Shown here: one piece after another, positions 11,001 to 24,292 of the stretch
Layout of the letters: each line of letters starts with the position of its first letter
Position numbering within the stretch: the first letter of the stretch is position 1
NCBI GenBank assembly: GCA_034008185.1
Contig: CM067091.1
Span: 7,915,799-7,979,798, forward strand
Reading direction: 5' to 3'
Length of the DNA stretch: 64,000 nucleotides
From: Gorsachius magnificus
Taxonomy: Eukaryota; Chordata; Aves; Pelecaniformes; Ardeidae
Made by a program: the position numbers and the translations under genes
The notes under the pieces: model-generated
Seen by the model: the letters and a program-made list of their open reading frames with translations, nothing else
Databases searched by the model: none
What the model was told of the DNA's origin: nothing

Positions 11001-14000
11001 CAGCAGCAAGCGAGACCCTCACCTGCACATCGGTTTGGGTGCAGATTGGCATCACCCATTAGAGAGCAGCTCCCTAGGCTCGCGCCCGCCCCCCTGCCCA
11101 CACATGAGGAGCCTGGACCGCGGGCTTGTGTTCCCCTGCTCAAACGCCCAGGTGGGAGATGCCGTCCCGCATCCCAGGGAGGGATGGAGGCTGCTCCAGC
11201 CGCTCCCAGGCCAGCCCAATGTTTGCCAGCCTGTGGGCTGTGACCTCTTCCAGGGCTTGAGAGCATCCCTGCCTACATGCCACCAGTTAATTACCTTTAA
11301 TTGCTGGTGTGGTGGGAAGAGAACAGGAATATCCCCTGGGGGGTTGGGGTGCTGGATGCTGGTGTGAGGGCTGAGCCCATCTCCCCTGCGCTCCTCGCCC
11401 TGGGCCCTGCTCTCAGTCCCATCGCCTGCTTTCAGGTCCTTAGCGAGTCCAAGGGGGAAGATGCAACAGCCCCTTTCACATGGGGATGATGGAAACTACC
11501 TGCAGCCCCCACGGAGAAGGAGCTGGCACCATGGGTAAACCAGCGCTTGCTCCCGTAGGTAAACAGGAGCTTCCCCTACCATGCGTCTCAGTTGCAGAGC
11601 AGGCGATCTAATGGGAGGTAATTACCATGATTGAGCCCTGGGTAATACAGCTCCCACCGCAACCTTTAGTTAGCTGCTCCAACGATGGCACAAACTATAA
11701 TTTTGCACAATAAACGTGTCACCCACATCTAAATTGGTTTCATTCTTTAGCAGTTTCAGGCTCCCTCCTCCCCAAATGGCTTTTTGTCAGCTGCTCCAGC
11801 CTGGGTGGGAGCCGACGGACGTGATCTGAGACGCTGGGGACGGGGACATCCTCGATTCTCCTGGCTCTGGGTGCGGAGTGCGTGGGTGGTGTAGGGATTT
11901 GTGCCAGGGGAAACCCAAGGAGTCGTGAGGATGCTGCAACACGGGCTGCGGGCTGCTTGGGGCAGGGGCTGGGAGATCTGCGGGGGCACAGGCTGCCAGC
12001 TGGGTGCCACCAAGCACCTGCCGGGCTGTGCTGTGCTGGGAGTGCCATGGGCTGGGTGACATGAGGCACCAGGCATTTCTGAAATGCCCTGGGCTCAGCT
12101 GTGCACCATGGGAGCCTCTTCTCCCAGTGCGAGGTCCCTTTTCTGCACCTGCCACTGGTTGGCACCAGGAGGGGACCGTGGCCCAGCTCCCGGTGTTGGG
12201 GGGTGTTTGTCTGCTCCCCACAGCCCTGTCCTGCTGCAGTCAGGTCGGGGGGGAGCAATGCCCCATGCTGCCCACCCCAGGCCACCGCACTGGCGCTTGC
12301 ACCACATCCAGGGGCCACGCAAGGCCACCCCCGCCACTCGCCACTTCCAGAGTCCCTTTCCTCCAGATACCTTTTTTCCACCTGCCTGGTGAATCCACAG
12401 ACCAGTGCTGGGGGATACTGGTCCCACCACAAAGGCTGGACCGGTCGCACCAATGATTGCCCAGCTCAGCCTGCGGGTGCATCCCACTGGGTATGGCAGA
12501 GAGGGCGGTGGGGTGCCCCAGGGAAGCAGCACTGAATTCAGAGGAAGCTTCCCAGCTCTGCCAAAGCAGCAGGACATGTGCAGGCACCCGGCTAATTAAT
12601 TTTGGGGAGCGGAGCCAGCTGACAGCTTCCCAGGCCACGTGCTGCAGCTGGTACCTCCGGCTCCCCAGGGAGCCCCCGGCATGTGCTTCTCCCCAGGTCC
12701 CTGGCAGCCGGCAGATTTTCTCCTTCCTGCTGCAAGCCATCCAAGAAGGGAGGTGGAAATCTTCCAGGGTGCCCTGCTCCCCAGGCAGCATCCCCTCAGG
12801 AGGGACCGATGGGCCTCCCCTGTGGCGAGGTGTTGCATGGAGCCAATCCAGATGTTTTCCCCCATCCCTACATGGATGCCAGTAGCACTCATCGGGATTC
12901 CCTGACGTGGTGGCTGTTGCAGCATCTTCCCTGCCACCCAGTGACACCCACCTGGTCCCTTGGGAGCTGGCAGGGAAGGGAGCAAAACCCAAGGAGGGAA
13001 GAAATCTGTGGAGGCACAGCTTGAAATTCCCAGCTCTAATGGAGCAGAGCCAGATCCATCGCCCCTTGGCTGAGCCCAGTGCTAGAACTGCCCACCCGAG
13101 CAGCCAAGGTCAGAGCAAGGCTGCAGCCCCCATCCTCATCCTTCGTGGTGCTATGTCCCCACAGGGGACCAGAGCACCCCTTCCTGTGAGGGAGCGCAGG
13201 GCCAAGTCAGGAATGGGTGCCAGCGCTTTGCCAGCTGAACCAGGAGCTGAACCCCAAGGCTTCCCCCAGGGGTGGCTGCAACCACAGCCACCAACAGCCT
13301 CCCACAGAGCACCCCCCCCCCCTCCCCCCGCCCACGCCACCCCCCAAGGACACCGGCCAGTCCCCAGGCTGGGGTTGGCACAGCCCTCCACAAGCCACCC
13401 AAGACCCCAGCAGCCCTGAGCACGGCTGGCAGGGGCCAGGCAGGGAATGGCAGCGCTTCCAGAGCTGCAAGAATCCCAACATCCAGTTTAGATCCTTGGA
13501 GGTCTCTTGCTCCAGCCCGGCACAGTCCCTGGTGGGGAACAGCTTGGGCACAGCCTCCTGGGAGCCCAGCTTGGGAAGAAATGCTGTGGCTCCTCCAGTT
13601 TAAAAAAGTGAGGAGAACCTGGCTGTGCCACCACCCTTCCCCCTCCAAAACCTGCTGCTTTTTGTGGGGACATGCTGAGCTGATAAAGGATGGAGATAGC
13701 AGCACAGCCATTCCCCGCTCCTGGTTATACCTCCCATCTCTCCTGCCTGGCTGTGAGAAGGGGGGACATCCCAGGAGGAGTCCAGGCACCCGCCGTGACA
13801 GCAAGGGTTGAGGTGTCCCTTGGTGGACAGCCCCAAGGTCATGGGCTGTCAGTATTTGGGGTGAGCACAGGACATCCTGCCTCTGTCACCCCCCTCAGTG
13901 CCCCAGCCACCCAGCCAGGGGACAGGAGCCAGCTCCAAGGACCAAAGGGACCCAATCCAAGCATCTGCAGGGGCAACCTGCCAAAATAATGCCCTGAAGG

Positions 14001-14199
14001 CAGTGAGGAGGGGTTGTGCCTGGGGAAGCCCTTTCATCCCGAGAGGATGCCACCGCCTGGGAGGAGGCATGAGATGAGCGTGGTTCCTGCACAGAGCGGT
14101 GCTCAGCCCCACACCAGCTCATCCTGGGCTCTTGCTGCCTGGGACCCCCCCCAGCTCCCTGGGCCTGACATAATCTGGGAAGCTGAGGGCTGGAGCCGG
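5045..14199. other. Presumed PKI first intron/upstream DNA, no coding exon seen
   Basis: I find no exon with a recognisable protein and convincing splice sites. Composition alternates between G/C-rich stretches and AT-rich blocks (7,260-7,660; 9,080-9,240; 11,280-11,310; 11,610-11,760). The AT-rich blocks carry TAATTA-type motifs and could be regulatory. A TC-rich tract is at 6,571-6,602 and an A-run at 9,581-9,593. Confidence 0.5.
11610..11760. promoter_or_regulatory. AT-rich block with homeodomain-type motifs, candidate enhancer
   Basis: GGTAATTACC, TTTAGTTAGC, ACTATAATTTTGC and ATCTAAATTGG occur close together in an otherwise G/C-rich region. This could be a conserved non-coding element; conservation cannot be tested here. 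Confidence 0.25.
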
Positions 14200-14345
14200 A
14201 AGGGTCAGGTGGGTGGGGGTAGTGGAGGTGAGAAAGGGGCAGGGTGAGGGGGCAGTGGTGACCCCAGGACCTGCCAGGGAGGAGAGGGCAGGGGATGAGG
14301 GGGCCAGGGGTGGGGTGCCAGGGTGGGACAGAGGTGCCACCATGG
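14200..14345 (+). repeat. G-rich tract with G-quadruplex potential
   Basis: Many runs of three or more G (GGGTGGGGGTAGTGGAGG, GGGGGCAGTGG, GGGGGCCAGGGG) lie on the plus strand, with no regular repeat unit. Confidence 0.55.
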
Positions 14346-14749
14346 GGGTTGATCTGACGTGCCCACCCTGAGATGGACAAGCCTTGCTCCATGCCTGGAT
14401 GCTGCTCACCCCGATCCTCCCCGGAGCCATCTGCCCCTGGTGGGATGGGCACGCCCCCCCCCAAGCCCTCGAGAGACACCCTGCTGCCCTGCTCAGCACC
14501 AGAGCCTGCCGTAAAGTTTCATCCCCCCAAAACCTGTCTGTCCTCCAAGGACATGGCCATCTCCTGAGCCTCCTGCCTCTCCACCCTCCCTTTGCTCCGA
14601 CGCACTGCCATGCAGGTGCTTGGGGTGGGCACCCGCTTCCCAGGGTGGGCACCCAGTCCCCACCACCCATGGGCACAGGGCATCCACCGCCAGGGCCCAG
14701 GGCCTCGGTGCCACCACCCCACCTGCACCCGCACCCATCAGCCACTCAC

Positions 14750-14754
14750 CTGGG
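14750..14754 (-). other. Strong splice donor at the end of a candidate PKI first exon
   Basis: On the minus strand CCCAG|GTGAGTGG is a near-consensus donor located just after the hexamer array and the CpG island. Confidence 0.4.
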
Positions 14755-14766
14755 CTCTGCCGCAGC

Positions 14767-14965
14767 CGGTGCCAACCTCGATACCGATGCTGATGCCGGG
14801 GCCGGTGTCGATGCCGGTGTTGATGGTGCTACCGATGCTGGTGCTGCGTGTTGGCGTTGATGCCGTGTCGGTGCTGATGTTGGTGTTGGTGCCGATGCTG
14901 ATGTTGCTGCCGGTGTCGGTGCTGATGCCGGTGCCGATGCTGATGTTGCTGCCGGTGCCGGTGCC
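14767..14965. repeat. Degenerate hexamer array GATGCT/GGTGCC
   Basis: About 200 bases are built from GATGCT, GATGCC, GGTGTC, GTTGCT and GGTGCC words in a 3/6-base rhythm, so every frame stays open for long distances. One strand would read as Met/Leu/Val/Pro repeats and the other as Gly/Thr/Ser/Ile repeats; neither resembles a known protein. Confidence 0.8.
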
Positions 14966-14969
14966 AGGC

Positions 14970-15360
14970 GGGCGACGTGGCGGGTCGGCTCCGCGCTCAG
15001 CAGGAGCCCCGGGGACGCCTCCGGCTCGCAGCAGCCCTTGGGCACCCGGGGCCGAGCCGCCGCCGCCGCCGCCGCCGCTCCCCGCCGCTCCCCGCCCGGC
15101 CCACGCTCCGCGCGGGGGGGGCCCCACCCGCCCGCCCCGCCCCGCCCCGCCTCCCCCCGCCGCCGGGCCCTGCCGGGGCCGCCCCCCCCCCCCGCGCCGC
15201 CAGCCGGGGCCCGGCCCCCCCGCTGCCGTGGCCGCCCACACCCCCCCGGGCTGGCCCCACACTGGGTGGGTGCCCCCCGCGGGGACGCGGGCCCGCCCGG
15301 GGCTGTGTCCCCTCCGTGACATCCCTGCCCCGGGGCCCATCGCCCCCCCCCCCGTGCAGC
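14970..15360 (-). promoter_or_regulatory. CpG island, candidate PKI promoter
   Basis: The sequence is extremely G/C-rich with dense CpG (CCGCCGCCGCCGCC, CCCCGCCCCGCCCCGCC GC boxes) and no TATA box. A strong minus-strand splice donor, CCCAG|GTGAGT, lies at 14,750|14,749, so a first exon here would splice leftward toward the PKI coding exons 12 kb away. The assignment to PKI is inferred from orientation and the lack of any other gene. Confidence 0.5.
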
Positions 15361-16748
15361 TCCTGGGACTCGCCCTGGGGTGCCCGGGGAGGCCCCGCTA
15401 GCCTGGGCTGGGGGCTTGCAGCCCGGCGTGGCGAGCAGCCCCACGGGGGCCAGGAGCCCAGCTGGCCTACTCAGAAAAAAAGTGCAACCCCCCAAATTTC
15501 TTCTGAGTTAGGGACCCTGGCTGCAGCCCTGGGGGAAGGAGCCCCATGGCCCCAGGAGGCCCCTGCTCGCCCGCCAGGACAGCTTGGTCCCAGCCCACGC
15601 ACCTCCCCGCGCATTTGTTTCAGCCAAAACCAGTTGCCAGGCTCAAAACCTTTGGAATAAAAAAAAAGCAATTAAAAAATACGTGTCTGCACCTCTGCAG
15701 CGTATGGTGCCCGGTGTGGGGGGTGTGTGGGTGGGCTGGGACACCCTGGATCCCTGGTAAATCCACCTGGTCGTGTCGCAGCCCCGTGTTTTGCCCAGCC
15801 CAAGGACTGTCCTTGCTGCGGAGGGACTCTGGGCAGGCCGGGCACAAGCGAGCCGCCATCTCGGCAGCCCGGCTGCCCTTGCCTGGCACCAGCATCAGCT
15901 CGAGGGGGGGGGGATGCAGCCGACACCAAGTGCGTGTGATGGGGGTTCCCCACCTGCACCCCCGAGGTGGATCAGAGGAGGGAGGGAGGGGAGAGGCAGC
16001 GATGAACAGACCCACCCCGAGTGCGCATTAAAAGTAACTCAAATTTGCACGCAGGAGCGATATCCCACCTCCCCGCTGGTGTTCTCGCCTGTGCGTGCAA
16101 CAGTGAAACAGCACAATTTTGGTGAGTGGCTCCAAAATGTCCTGTCCGGGCTCTTGAGGTGCACAGATGATGTCCCCGGGGCTGGGGAAGTGGGGTGCAC
16201 CCTGGCAATGGAGTCCCTGCTCCCCTGGCCCTGCACCAGGATGCTATTCCTGGCAGCAGCAGGGCTGGGGGCATGTACCCAAATTCCTGGCCAGCATCCT
16301 CTCCCTGCTGACGGCCAGGGGCGATGCTCAGACCCCGGAGCAAGGTGCCCATCCTGTCCCTTCCCTGGGGGAGCTCAGCGCTGCCCAGGGCTCATGGGCC
16401 GTGGGGTTCTAGGAGCCGGGGGCTCAGCCAGGCCTAGCAGAGGTTGCTGACCCAGGAAGGGCGACGCTTTCCTGACCTCTGCACCCACCGGCCGGGCAAA
16501 CCGGGACGCGCCTTGCCCCGCCAGGGTCGTAGAGGGACAAGAGCCATTGAAGCAGCCAGGACCTGGCTGGTCTCAGACCGACACTTGTCTCCAGTACCCC
16601 CATACCCCCAGAAGCTTGGGGGGGGCTGGAGCCACCTGGCCCCGCCAGCCAGCGGGAGGGACATTTATCCTGCCTGCTCGCTCACGCGTGGTGACGGGCG
16701 ACTGGCAGCTCCCGCGCGGCCGGCGGGGAGGGGAGCCTTCGCCAGCCG

Positions 16749-16758
16749 CTATTTTTAG
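16749..16758 (+). promoter_or_regulatory. MEF2-type motif CTATTTTTAG
   Basis: It is a perfect match to the MEF2 consensus YTAWWWWTAR, next to a CpG-rich block (GCGCGGCCGGCGGGG). The function is inferred from the motif only. Confidence 0.3.
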
Positions 16759-19700
16759 CTCCTCATGCTCCGTTTTCTCCTTGACTGTCTCCCCTCTCTG
16801 GAGCAGTCTCGGGCCAGCCATCGGCGATGTTTATCCTGCCTGGCACCTGATGGGTTGTGACACTGGCTGTCGCGGGCGAGGGGGGATGGCTGCCGCCCCC
16901 CTGCTCTGCGAGGCTGGTGGGAGCAAGAGAGGAGACATTGGGAGGACAGGGAGGGCGAGGAGGGAATCCCAGGCTGGCTGGGGAGGGTCCTGCGGAGCAC
17001 CCTGGGGTGGGTCTGCCTTCCTCCAGCTCCTGGGTGCCCCCAAGGGATGCTCTGCCCTGGGAGAGCTGGGGGAGAGCTACTGTGCGGTCCCCATTTCCAC
17101 CTAGGCTGAACGCTTCCCTCTGCCAGTGTGGTCCTTTGGGGATGGCTGGGCTGGGGGAGCTGGGTAAACTGAGGCACACAGGCATGGTGCCAATCCCTCC
17201 ATGTTCAACCAGTACCTTGGTGGAACCGAAATAACCTCTCCAAACCTGCCAGCATCCAGGACACGGCGAGCATCAAGAGCCCCAACTCGCAGCTGAAGCT
17301 CACAAAATTCTTGGGTACAAGCCCCAGCAACACAAAAGCACATCGGCATGGCAGCTGGGAAAGGAAAACTTATTCCCTTATCAGGCAGCACCCGTTTGGT
17401 GTTGGTATCGGGCTGTGCCGCTGTGCTTGGTGCTGTATCAACATGGGAGCAAAGGTTGCTCTGCTCTCCCTCCGCTCTTTCAGCGCCTGCTCTCAGGCTT
17501 TGCAGACATTGGGATCCTCTTCCTAGAGTGCTGCCAGCAGGGTGAGCATCCCTGCTGATGGGGGACCTAAAATACATTGTCCGTGCCCTCCCAAGCATCA
17601 GGCGAGCCCCTGCTTTATCCATCAGGGAGGGGAAGCCAGCAAGGTCAGGGTCCGACCGCTCCCTGCTCTGTCACCTGCTTTAAATCCCATTTTCTCCTAA
17701 AAAAAGGGGTCCAGAATAGGAAGGAAAAGGGCTCAGGAGAGTCTGTTCTCCTTCCACTGCTGCTGCCAAGCTGCTTTACCCCACTTGCACACAAAGGCCA
17801 TTAAAAGCCCCCGACCCTTTTAAAAAGCCCCCCAGGGACAGAGGCAGCATCCCCCTGCCCAGGGGTGCAGGTGGGGGGGAGTGGGGTGGGTTTCCACTCT
17901 TCTGCCCAGCGCTGCGGGCTCTGATCTGGGCTAAAAGTCACTTCCAAAGGAGAGCAGCACTTTGCTGTTCCTCTTTTAGATGTATCTTACTAATTTCCAG
18001 CCCGGTTAAGATCCTGATTTCTCGCTGGGTATGTAGGTGATGTGGAGGAAAGGTTATTCCTGAGCTGAGCTCACCCCTGGGCTGCGTCAGTCCTTCCGTT
18101 AAGGTGCTATTTCGGGACATGGGTCACAGGGTTTGGGGACCTGCAGGTTGTTCCCTGGCTGGGAACAGGGACTTTCCATGAGCCTGGGCAGGACATGGCT
18201 TGGGGAGCGTCCTTGCATGGGGGGTACCAGCCCCGGGGCTATGGAGGTGGCTCCTGTGGGATGGATCTACAGAAAACGTGCTCAGCCCTTGGGAAAAACC
18301 ATCCTGCCTGTGAGATCTCGGAGGCCAAAGGCAGTGAGAGCATCTCATTGCCTGGAGGATTTAAAACAAGAGGGGAAAATGCCAGCAAACACCTCCCAGG
18401 GAGGCAATTTGTCACCGGGCAGGGTGGAGCGTCACAGCGAGATGGAAGTCTGGACCTTTCCATGCCGCCTCGACAGGAGACGTTAAGGTCACAGCAGATA
18501 GCAATGCCCTTCCTAGGCGTCCTCTTTGCTCTGGGTACTCAGCCATCTGGATCTGAGCTTGCTGCGCTGTCCTTCGCAGGGCACATTGATCATGCAGCAC
18601 CATCTCTCCCCCAGGCACGGCATGGTGGAGGTGATGGAGGTGATGGAGATCTTCCCCGCCCTGTGCTGTGCAATCGAGCAGCCCTGGGTTGCATGCACAG
18701 CCCAGTGCATCCCTTCCACCATGGGGGACAGCACGTGAGCTGCTTTTGCTATTTCTGTAGGTCAAGGCAACTTGAATACCTGCAATGAGTTGCGCAGGTC
18801 TTTGCAACTCATCTGCAATTTGGCCGTTCTCAGCAGAATGGCAAATTCAACCAAAATAATGATGACTTTTTTTTTTTTCAGCAGAAGCTCTTTCCTGACC
18901 CAAAGGGGTGGTGGATCATGCAGCCAGATGCAGCCCCAGCCTGGGGCTCACCCTGCTGCCAGTTCATCATGGGAGCTGCGGTCCCGCCAGGGAGACGAGG
19001 TCCCCATTGAATGTGCCTCTCTCAGGGCCCAGCCATCAAAATATTCATCACCTTCCCCAACTGACAAGCAGAACACGCAAATTATTTCTGGGACAAAATA
19101 GCTACTGTCCTGGAAACCACCTTTTCTATGTATTGGCTCAAATCCGATGTTTCCAGGCAGCATCCCAGTTTGCACAGGCAGGAGGTGAGCCCAGGCAAAG
19201 TCAGGGCAGTGCAGAAGAGCTCAGAGCAACCCAGGAGGGTTGGTGGTGGGATGTGGTGGGATTTGCCTGTTTTTTGCTTTAAGAGACCAGCTCGGGGCAG
19301 CGAGACGAGCCTTTGGAAGAAAGGTGTGCTTGAGTTAACTGAGTGTAAAGAAAGCGTCCCAAAAAGATGTCTTCATGGGCAAAAAAAGCGCTCAAATCTG
19401 TTGCTCATGCTCCAGTAACTTCCAGATGCCTGGCTGGGGATGCAGGGAGCCTCACAAACACCTCCTAGCTTGGGGTAGCAGGCTGTCCCTCCTGCCTGAT
19501 GCTGTCCCCTGCCCGCAGCGGGGCATGCCTGCCCCCAAACCCCTGGGATTTAACCAAAACCACCAGGTTTCAGGCCCTGTTCTCCCCCAGCAGACCCTTG
19601 CCATCCGGCTGAATGCCGGGATGCTGCAAACCAGCCAAACAGCCCAAAATCACCGCAGGCAAATTGGTGGCGATGGGGCCAGCGAGTGGCCATCACCCGG

Positions 19701-19896
19701 TGCTACGAGCCCGGGGGGATGCGGGTGCTGCCTGCAGCCCTGCCTGCTTGCTGCCTCCACCTCCAGTAGTGAGAGGGATTTGTGCAAAGCTCCCAGCGCC
19801 CAGGCTGGGCTTTTTTTATCCCTGGCTGCTCTTACGTTGACATTCTTAGCTGTGCCACTGGCTCCAGCGCTGCTCGCTAACCCCTTTTACAGGCAG

Positions 19897-19906
19897 CTAA
19901 ATATAG
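19897..19906 (+). promoter_or_regulatory. MEF2-type motif CTAAATATAG
   Basis: It is a perfect match to YTAWWWWTAR in the sequence CAGCTAAATATAGCCCAG, within a G/C-rich neighbourhood where such AT motifs are rare. Confidence 0.3.
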
Positions 19907-22900
19907 CCCAGGCAGCTAAGCAAAATCTGCTCGGCAGGGCCACGTGGGGCTTGGCAGCGCTGCCGCAGCCATGGCCGGGGTGTTGGGGTCTGCCAGCACC
20001 GGGGGGGACAACAAGGTCCTTGCTGGTGGCATCCTTCACCCCGTGGTGTCTCATCCCAGGTGAGCGTCACTGCTGCTTTGATGCTCCCAATGGCATCTCA
20101 TCACTTCTCCCCACCTTGGTGGCCCCATTCCTCTCCCACCCTGGGGTTTCCTGGGGTCCTTCCACCCAAGTTGGGATATTTTATGCTGGAGAGCATCTGG
20201 ACTTTATTAGCATCCCTGATCCTACAGAAATACGGTGTAAAACCCCAGCTCGCTGCTGTGCTTAATTAAAAAAAGCCGGGCGGCTCTGGGGATCCACGTG
20301 GGTGTTGTGCAAAGCACCCAGTGCAGAGAACAAACCCGAAATCTGAGGAGGCACCCTGTGGGCTCACCTGCACCCCGCAAAGGGTCTGCAAAGGGGGGAG
20401 CATGGCTCCCACCCCATGGCATGCTCGTCCATGGGTACAGCTTGGTTTCTGCCACTCCTGTCAAAGACAAATATTTCCGTCACAGCCATGAACTCATTAA
20501 GGAGACACTGATCTAATTGTCTCCATGCTGGCGCTTGTGGGGGTTTCTTCTTTTTTCTTCTCTTTTTTTTTTGGTTTTAAACAGCAAGGAACAAGGCAAA
20601 AAGCTGACTGGGGAAATATAATTGGATCCCCACGGCTCATTATCTGTGTCTCCAAAATGAAGAATCGTTAAGGCTGAAAATGAACAGGCTCGAAAACTGC
20701 CTGCGTCATACGTGGCTTTCCACAGGCATCCTGAATTTGCAATTCCCTCAGCATTGCTGTGACTGGGATGCCTGGGTGGCACTGGGGACACCCTGTCACC
20801 CAGGGACACTGGGAAACACAGGTGAGGGGCTCGGGGAGGCTCGTGCTGGAGTTTGGAGGATGGCTGAGCCTTTGGCTGCTGGAAAACCAAATTGGGGGGC
20901 TCAAACCCCATGCTGGGGGGAGCAGCAAAGCAGAAGCCCTCAGCAGTGTGGAGGCTGCAGGCTGGGAATGGAAGAAGAACCAGGTCCTCCTGCTGGATGG
21001 ACCAAGGACACCTTCCGATCAAGGTCTCACCCTGCTTCTTCCTCCCCCAACCTCCCCGCCCCACCATCTCTGTTGACTTGGATCCCTGTACCTTGGGGAG
21101 GACATTCAGCTCACAGTGGAGTCACATCCTGCCCAAATTTTCCACCCCATGAGAGACCCAGCAGTTGTGACAGCGCAGAAGCTCCTGCGTGACGCTCCCA
21201 TCCATCACCGGCCAGGCATCTGGCCACCGCCACAAGGAAGACAAACGGTGTCTGTCCAAAATCAGCAGGGAAATGCCGAAGCTTTTCCAGCCAGTCGCTG
21301 TGTCGGCGAGCCCAGGCTAAATCAAGCTTCAAGGACGGAGGGTGGCCAGCGTTTCTTGGCCTCACAGCCCTTCTCTCTTCTGGCTGGGGGAGGCTTTGGG
21401 GGGACAACCCCAGCCTGTGGGATGACAAGCAATGGGTTTGGTGATGGCCCATTACAGAAACCACCAGCCATGTCAGCCCCTCATTGCCCCACTGGCCTTT
21501 AAGACATCTCAAACAGGCAAAAGGTCCTCAAAGAGGGTCCCAAATGCAAATCCCGACACTCAGCGGGTTTCCCAGAAGCAATGGCAGCAGGTGGGATGCC
21601 CATCACTAGATTCAGAGGGATTTCTTGGTCTCCATAGGCTCCTCTGTTGGGCTGGTCTCAAGGGCTGATGCATTTGAGATGTATTCTGCTGCTCAGCCTG
21701 TGGTGTTGCAGGATGGGAGGGTCCTGGTAAACCAAAGGGACAAAGTAGGAGCTCAAGCACTGAAGGTTCTGCAGGTGCCTGCAATGCTTCTCCTGAAAAT
21801 CATCCCCTTTATTTCCACTGGGTTTGAATCCTGGCTCCCATGACCCTGAACACCCTGCCTCTGACCATAATTAAAGGCCAAGCAATCGCCCATTGCTAGT
21901 CCTCCCATGTCTCTGTTTATTACAGAAGAGCTTAGCAGAAAACTAATTCCCTGACTCAAAGGCATCCTTAGACAAGGGGGGAGGGAGGTGCTTCAATCTC
22001 AGGACGTTTGCATTTGTCCTTCCCATTCCAGACTGGTTTTGTGCCTGTCCCCCTTCTCATGTTGGGCCTGGAAACCCCAAGAGAGGCAGTGGAGCTGAGA
22101 AAATGGGCCACTGGCAGCCAACAGGGGTAGCTTCATTCCTGGCCTCCTTGCCTGGCCTCCCTTGCAGCACAGAAAGGGCAGGGGGACCCCCCACCCCTCC
22201 CAGAGGGGATGAGCAACACCCTGAGACCTTGGACCAATTCTCCAAAGCACCCAAAACACAAGGCTGTGATGTGCTTGCTGGTGGCTGAGGGGAAGGGTCC
22301 TGGGTGCTCTAAAAGCCCCATCCAGGAGCCAGGCCAGCCCCCAGGGTGCTGGAGGTAGGACCATCTCATGGACCAGGGGTTTGTCAAACCCAAAATCATC
22401 ACCCCAAAATTGCACCTTACGCCGTGCCTGCATTTGCCTGCACTAGACAATGCTCTGGAGGAAAGGTGCTTGATGGGTTTAGCTGGTTTTCCAAATACCG
22501 ACTCGATTATTAATTATTATTAATTACTGTAATGTAGGTTTATCCATGAATAGCATTGCTTGGGCTCGGCAGGAACCCTTCTGGCTGCGCCCACGGCTAA
22601 GCTGGTATTGTCCCAGATACAGTCACATGAGATCATTTGTTTTCCTCCCAGGTCCCCAGGCGGGAGGGCACCCCTGGCAAACTGCGCTTGGCCCCGCTCA
22701 CTGCTGGTCTGGTGCCACCCCCAGCCCTATAATCCCCCTGCGGCGCGCAGAAAATGGTACCCTGGCCCCTAATGAACCAGGCACAGTGGGAGGGGGAAAG
22801 ATGTCCCCTCGTGCCTCGGGGATGCTGAGTGATGCAGGAGAAGGAGCAGAGGGGGAGGCAGAGCAGAAGAAAGGTGTTTTATTAGGGGTATGTGGGCAAG

Positions 22901-24229
22901 GGTGCTTCCAGCCCTGCTGGGGAGGGGCTGGAGGCAGCCACGTGTCCCTGGGCTCTGGCAGTATCCCTCATCTCCCATTCCTCATCTTCCCTGTGTGCGG
23001 GGCAAGGTAAAACCAGCGTGTCCTTTGGTGCCTGGGGACTGTCACAGCTCTGCCACTTGTGACATACCTCGCTGGTCCCTGTCTGGCCCAGGGTGTGGAG
23101 GGGACGGCGAGGTGCTGGTGCTGTGGGTGGTGGCAGTGGCGTCGCCTCTGCTCCCCAGCAAAAGCTGGGCGTGGGGACACTCCTGCCAGATGGGGCAGCC
23201 AGGGCCCGGTTTGGCCATCCAGGAGCGGGCAGGGACCGAGCCCAGCCACCGTCCCCACTGTCCCAGGAGTTGTGTGCACCGGTCTCATATTGGCACTGCC
23301 ATCTGGTGGCATCATCAAAGGGGATGAGGGGACAGTGTGGGGAGGACTGGTCCCTCCCTGGTCCATGGAGGCGGGGGGGGGGGGCGGGGATTTCTGCTCC
23401 CAGCATGCCAGCAGGCTCGCATCCCTGCGAGGCACAGGGGGACAGCAGGGACAAGGGGACAAATACCCTTCCAGCCGATTTGTCCTTCCTGGGAGGACAG
23501 GGGTGGAAGGACACTCCTGCTGCCTATGTCACTGGGCTCCGATATCCAGCTGGGAAGAGATGGGAGCTGCCAGAGCTCCCTCCCACCTGGGGGGCTGTGC
23601 CTGGAGCCAGGCCATCTCGTCCCTGCGGCAGCTGCCAGACCCGTGCCCGCACACAGCCAGGCCGGGCAGGTCCCCAGCGCACACCCCAGCCGCCTCCTGA
23701 AAGGAAAAGCAACCTGAGATTGGCTGAGATCAGCGAGCAATTTATGGGCGCTGACCTCTCCTGTTGCAGGACTGCAACCAGCCGGCAGCTTTTGGGAGCC
23801 CATAGAAGCTTAGAAAAGCTTTTTTAAATTTGTTCCAACTGCTGATCAGAGGCCAGACTCTGGAGCTTTACCTCTGGAGCGAGAAGTGTGGCACCTTCCT
23901 CTTCCTCAAGGACACAGGGGGCACCTTGGCTCCCCATGTGCCCCAGCCCTGTGCCCCCCAAAGCCTGCCTGCTGCTGCATACTCATGTACTTTCCCTGCT
24001 GTCTAAATTTAGGGTCTGGAAGTGGGCTAGCACATCCCATTTTATCTCAGCCCCTGAATTATGCATGCCAGCAGCGCGCCTTGCTCCAGGCGGACGTGCC
24101 AGACTCCAGCTGGGCAGGGAGAGCAAGGAAACCCACTGCCTTCCCAGCCTCGGATCTCACCCTTGGCTCTGTGTGGGCAGGGGCCCCTCAGCCCCCCTCA
24201 CCCGGGGTCTGGCCCTGCAGGGGGCATGG

Positions 24230-24292
24230 GTTCAGGCTGGTGGGTGTGCTGGAGCTGGTGGGTCTTCTGGAGCTGGAAGGTGTGTTGTCAAA
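24230..24292. repeat. GTGCTGGAGCTGGTGG repeat, left copy
   Basis: Two to three imperfect copies of a GTGCTGGAGCTGGTGGG unit occur here. The same unit reappears at 25,191-25,240 beyond the CR1 copy. Confidence 0.6.

Noticed and set aside
14592..15495. Frames of 269, 249 and 200 codons over the hexamer array and CpG island
   Set aside because: Low-complexity Met/Leu/Val/Pro, Ala/Pro and Gly/Thr/Ser/Ile products. Stops are rare because of G/C content and the 3/6-base period.
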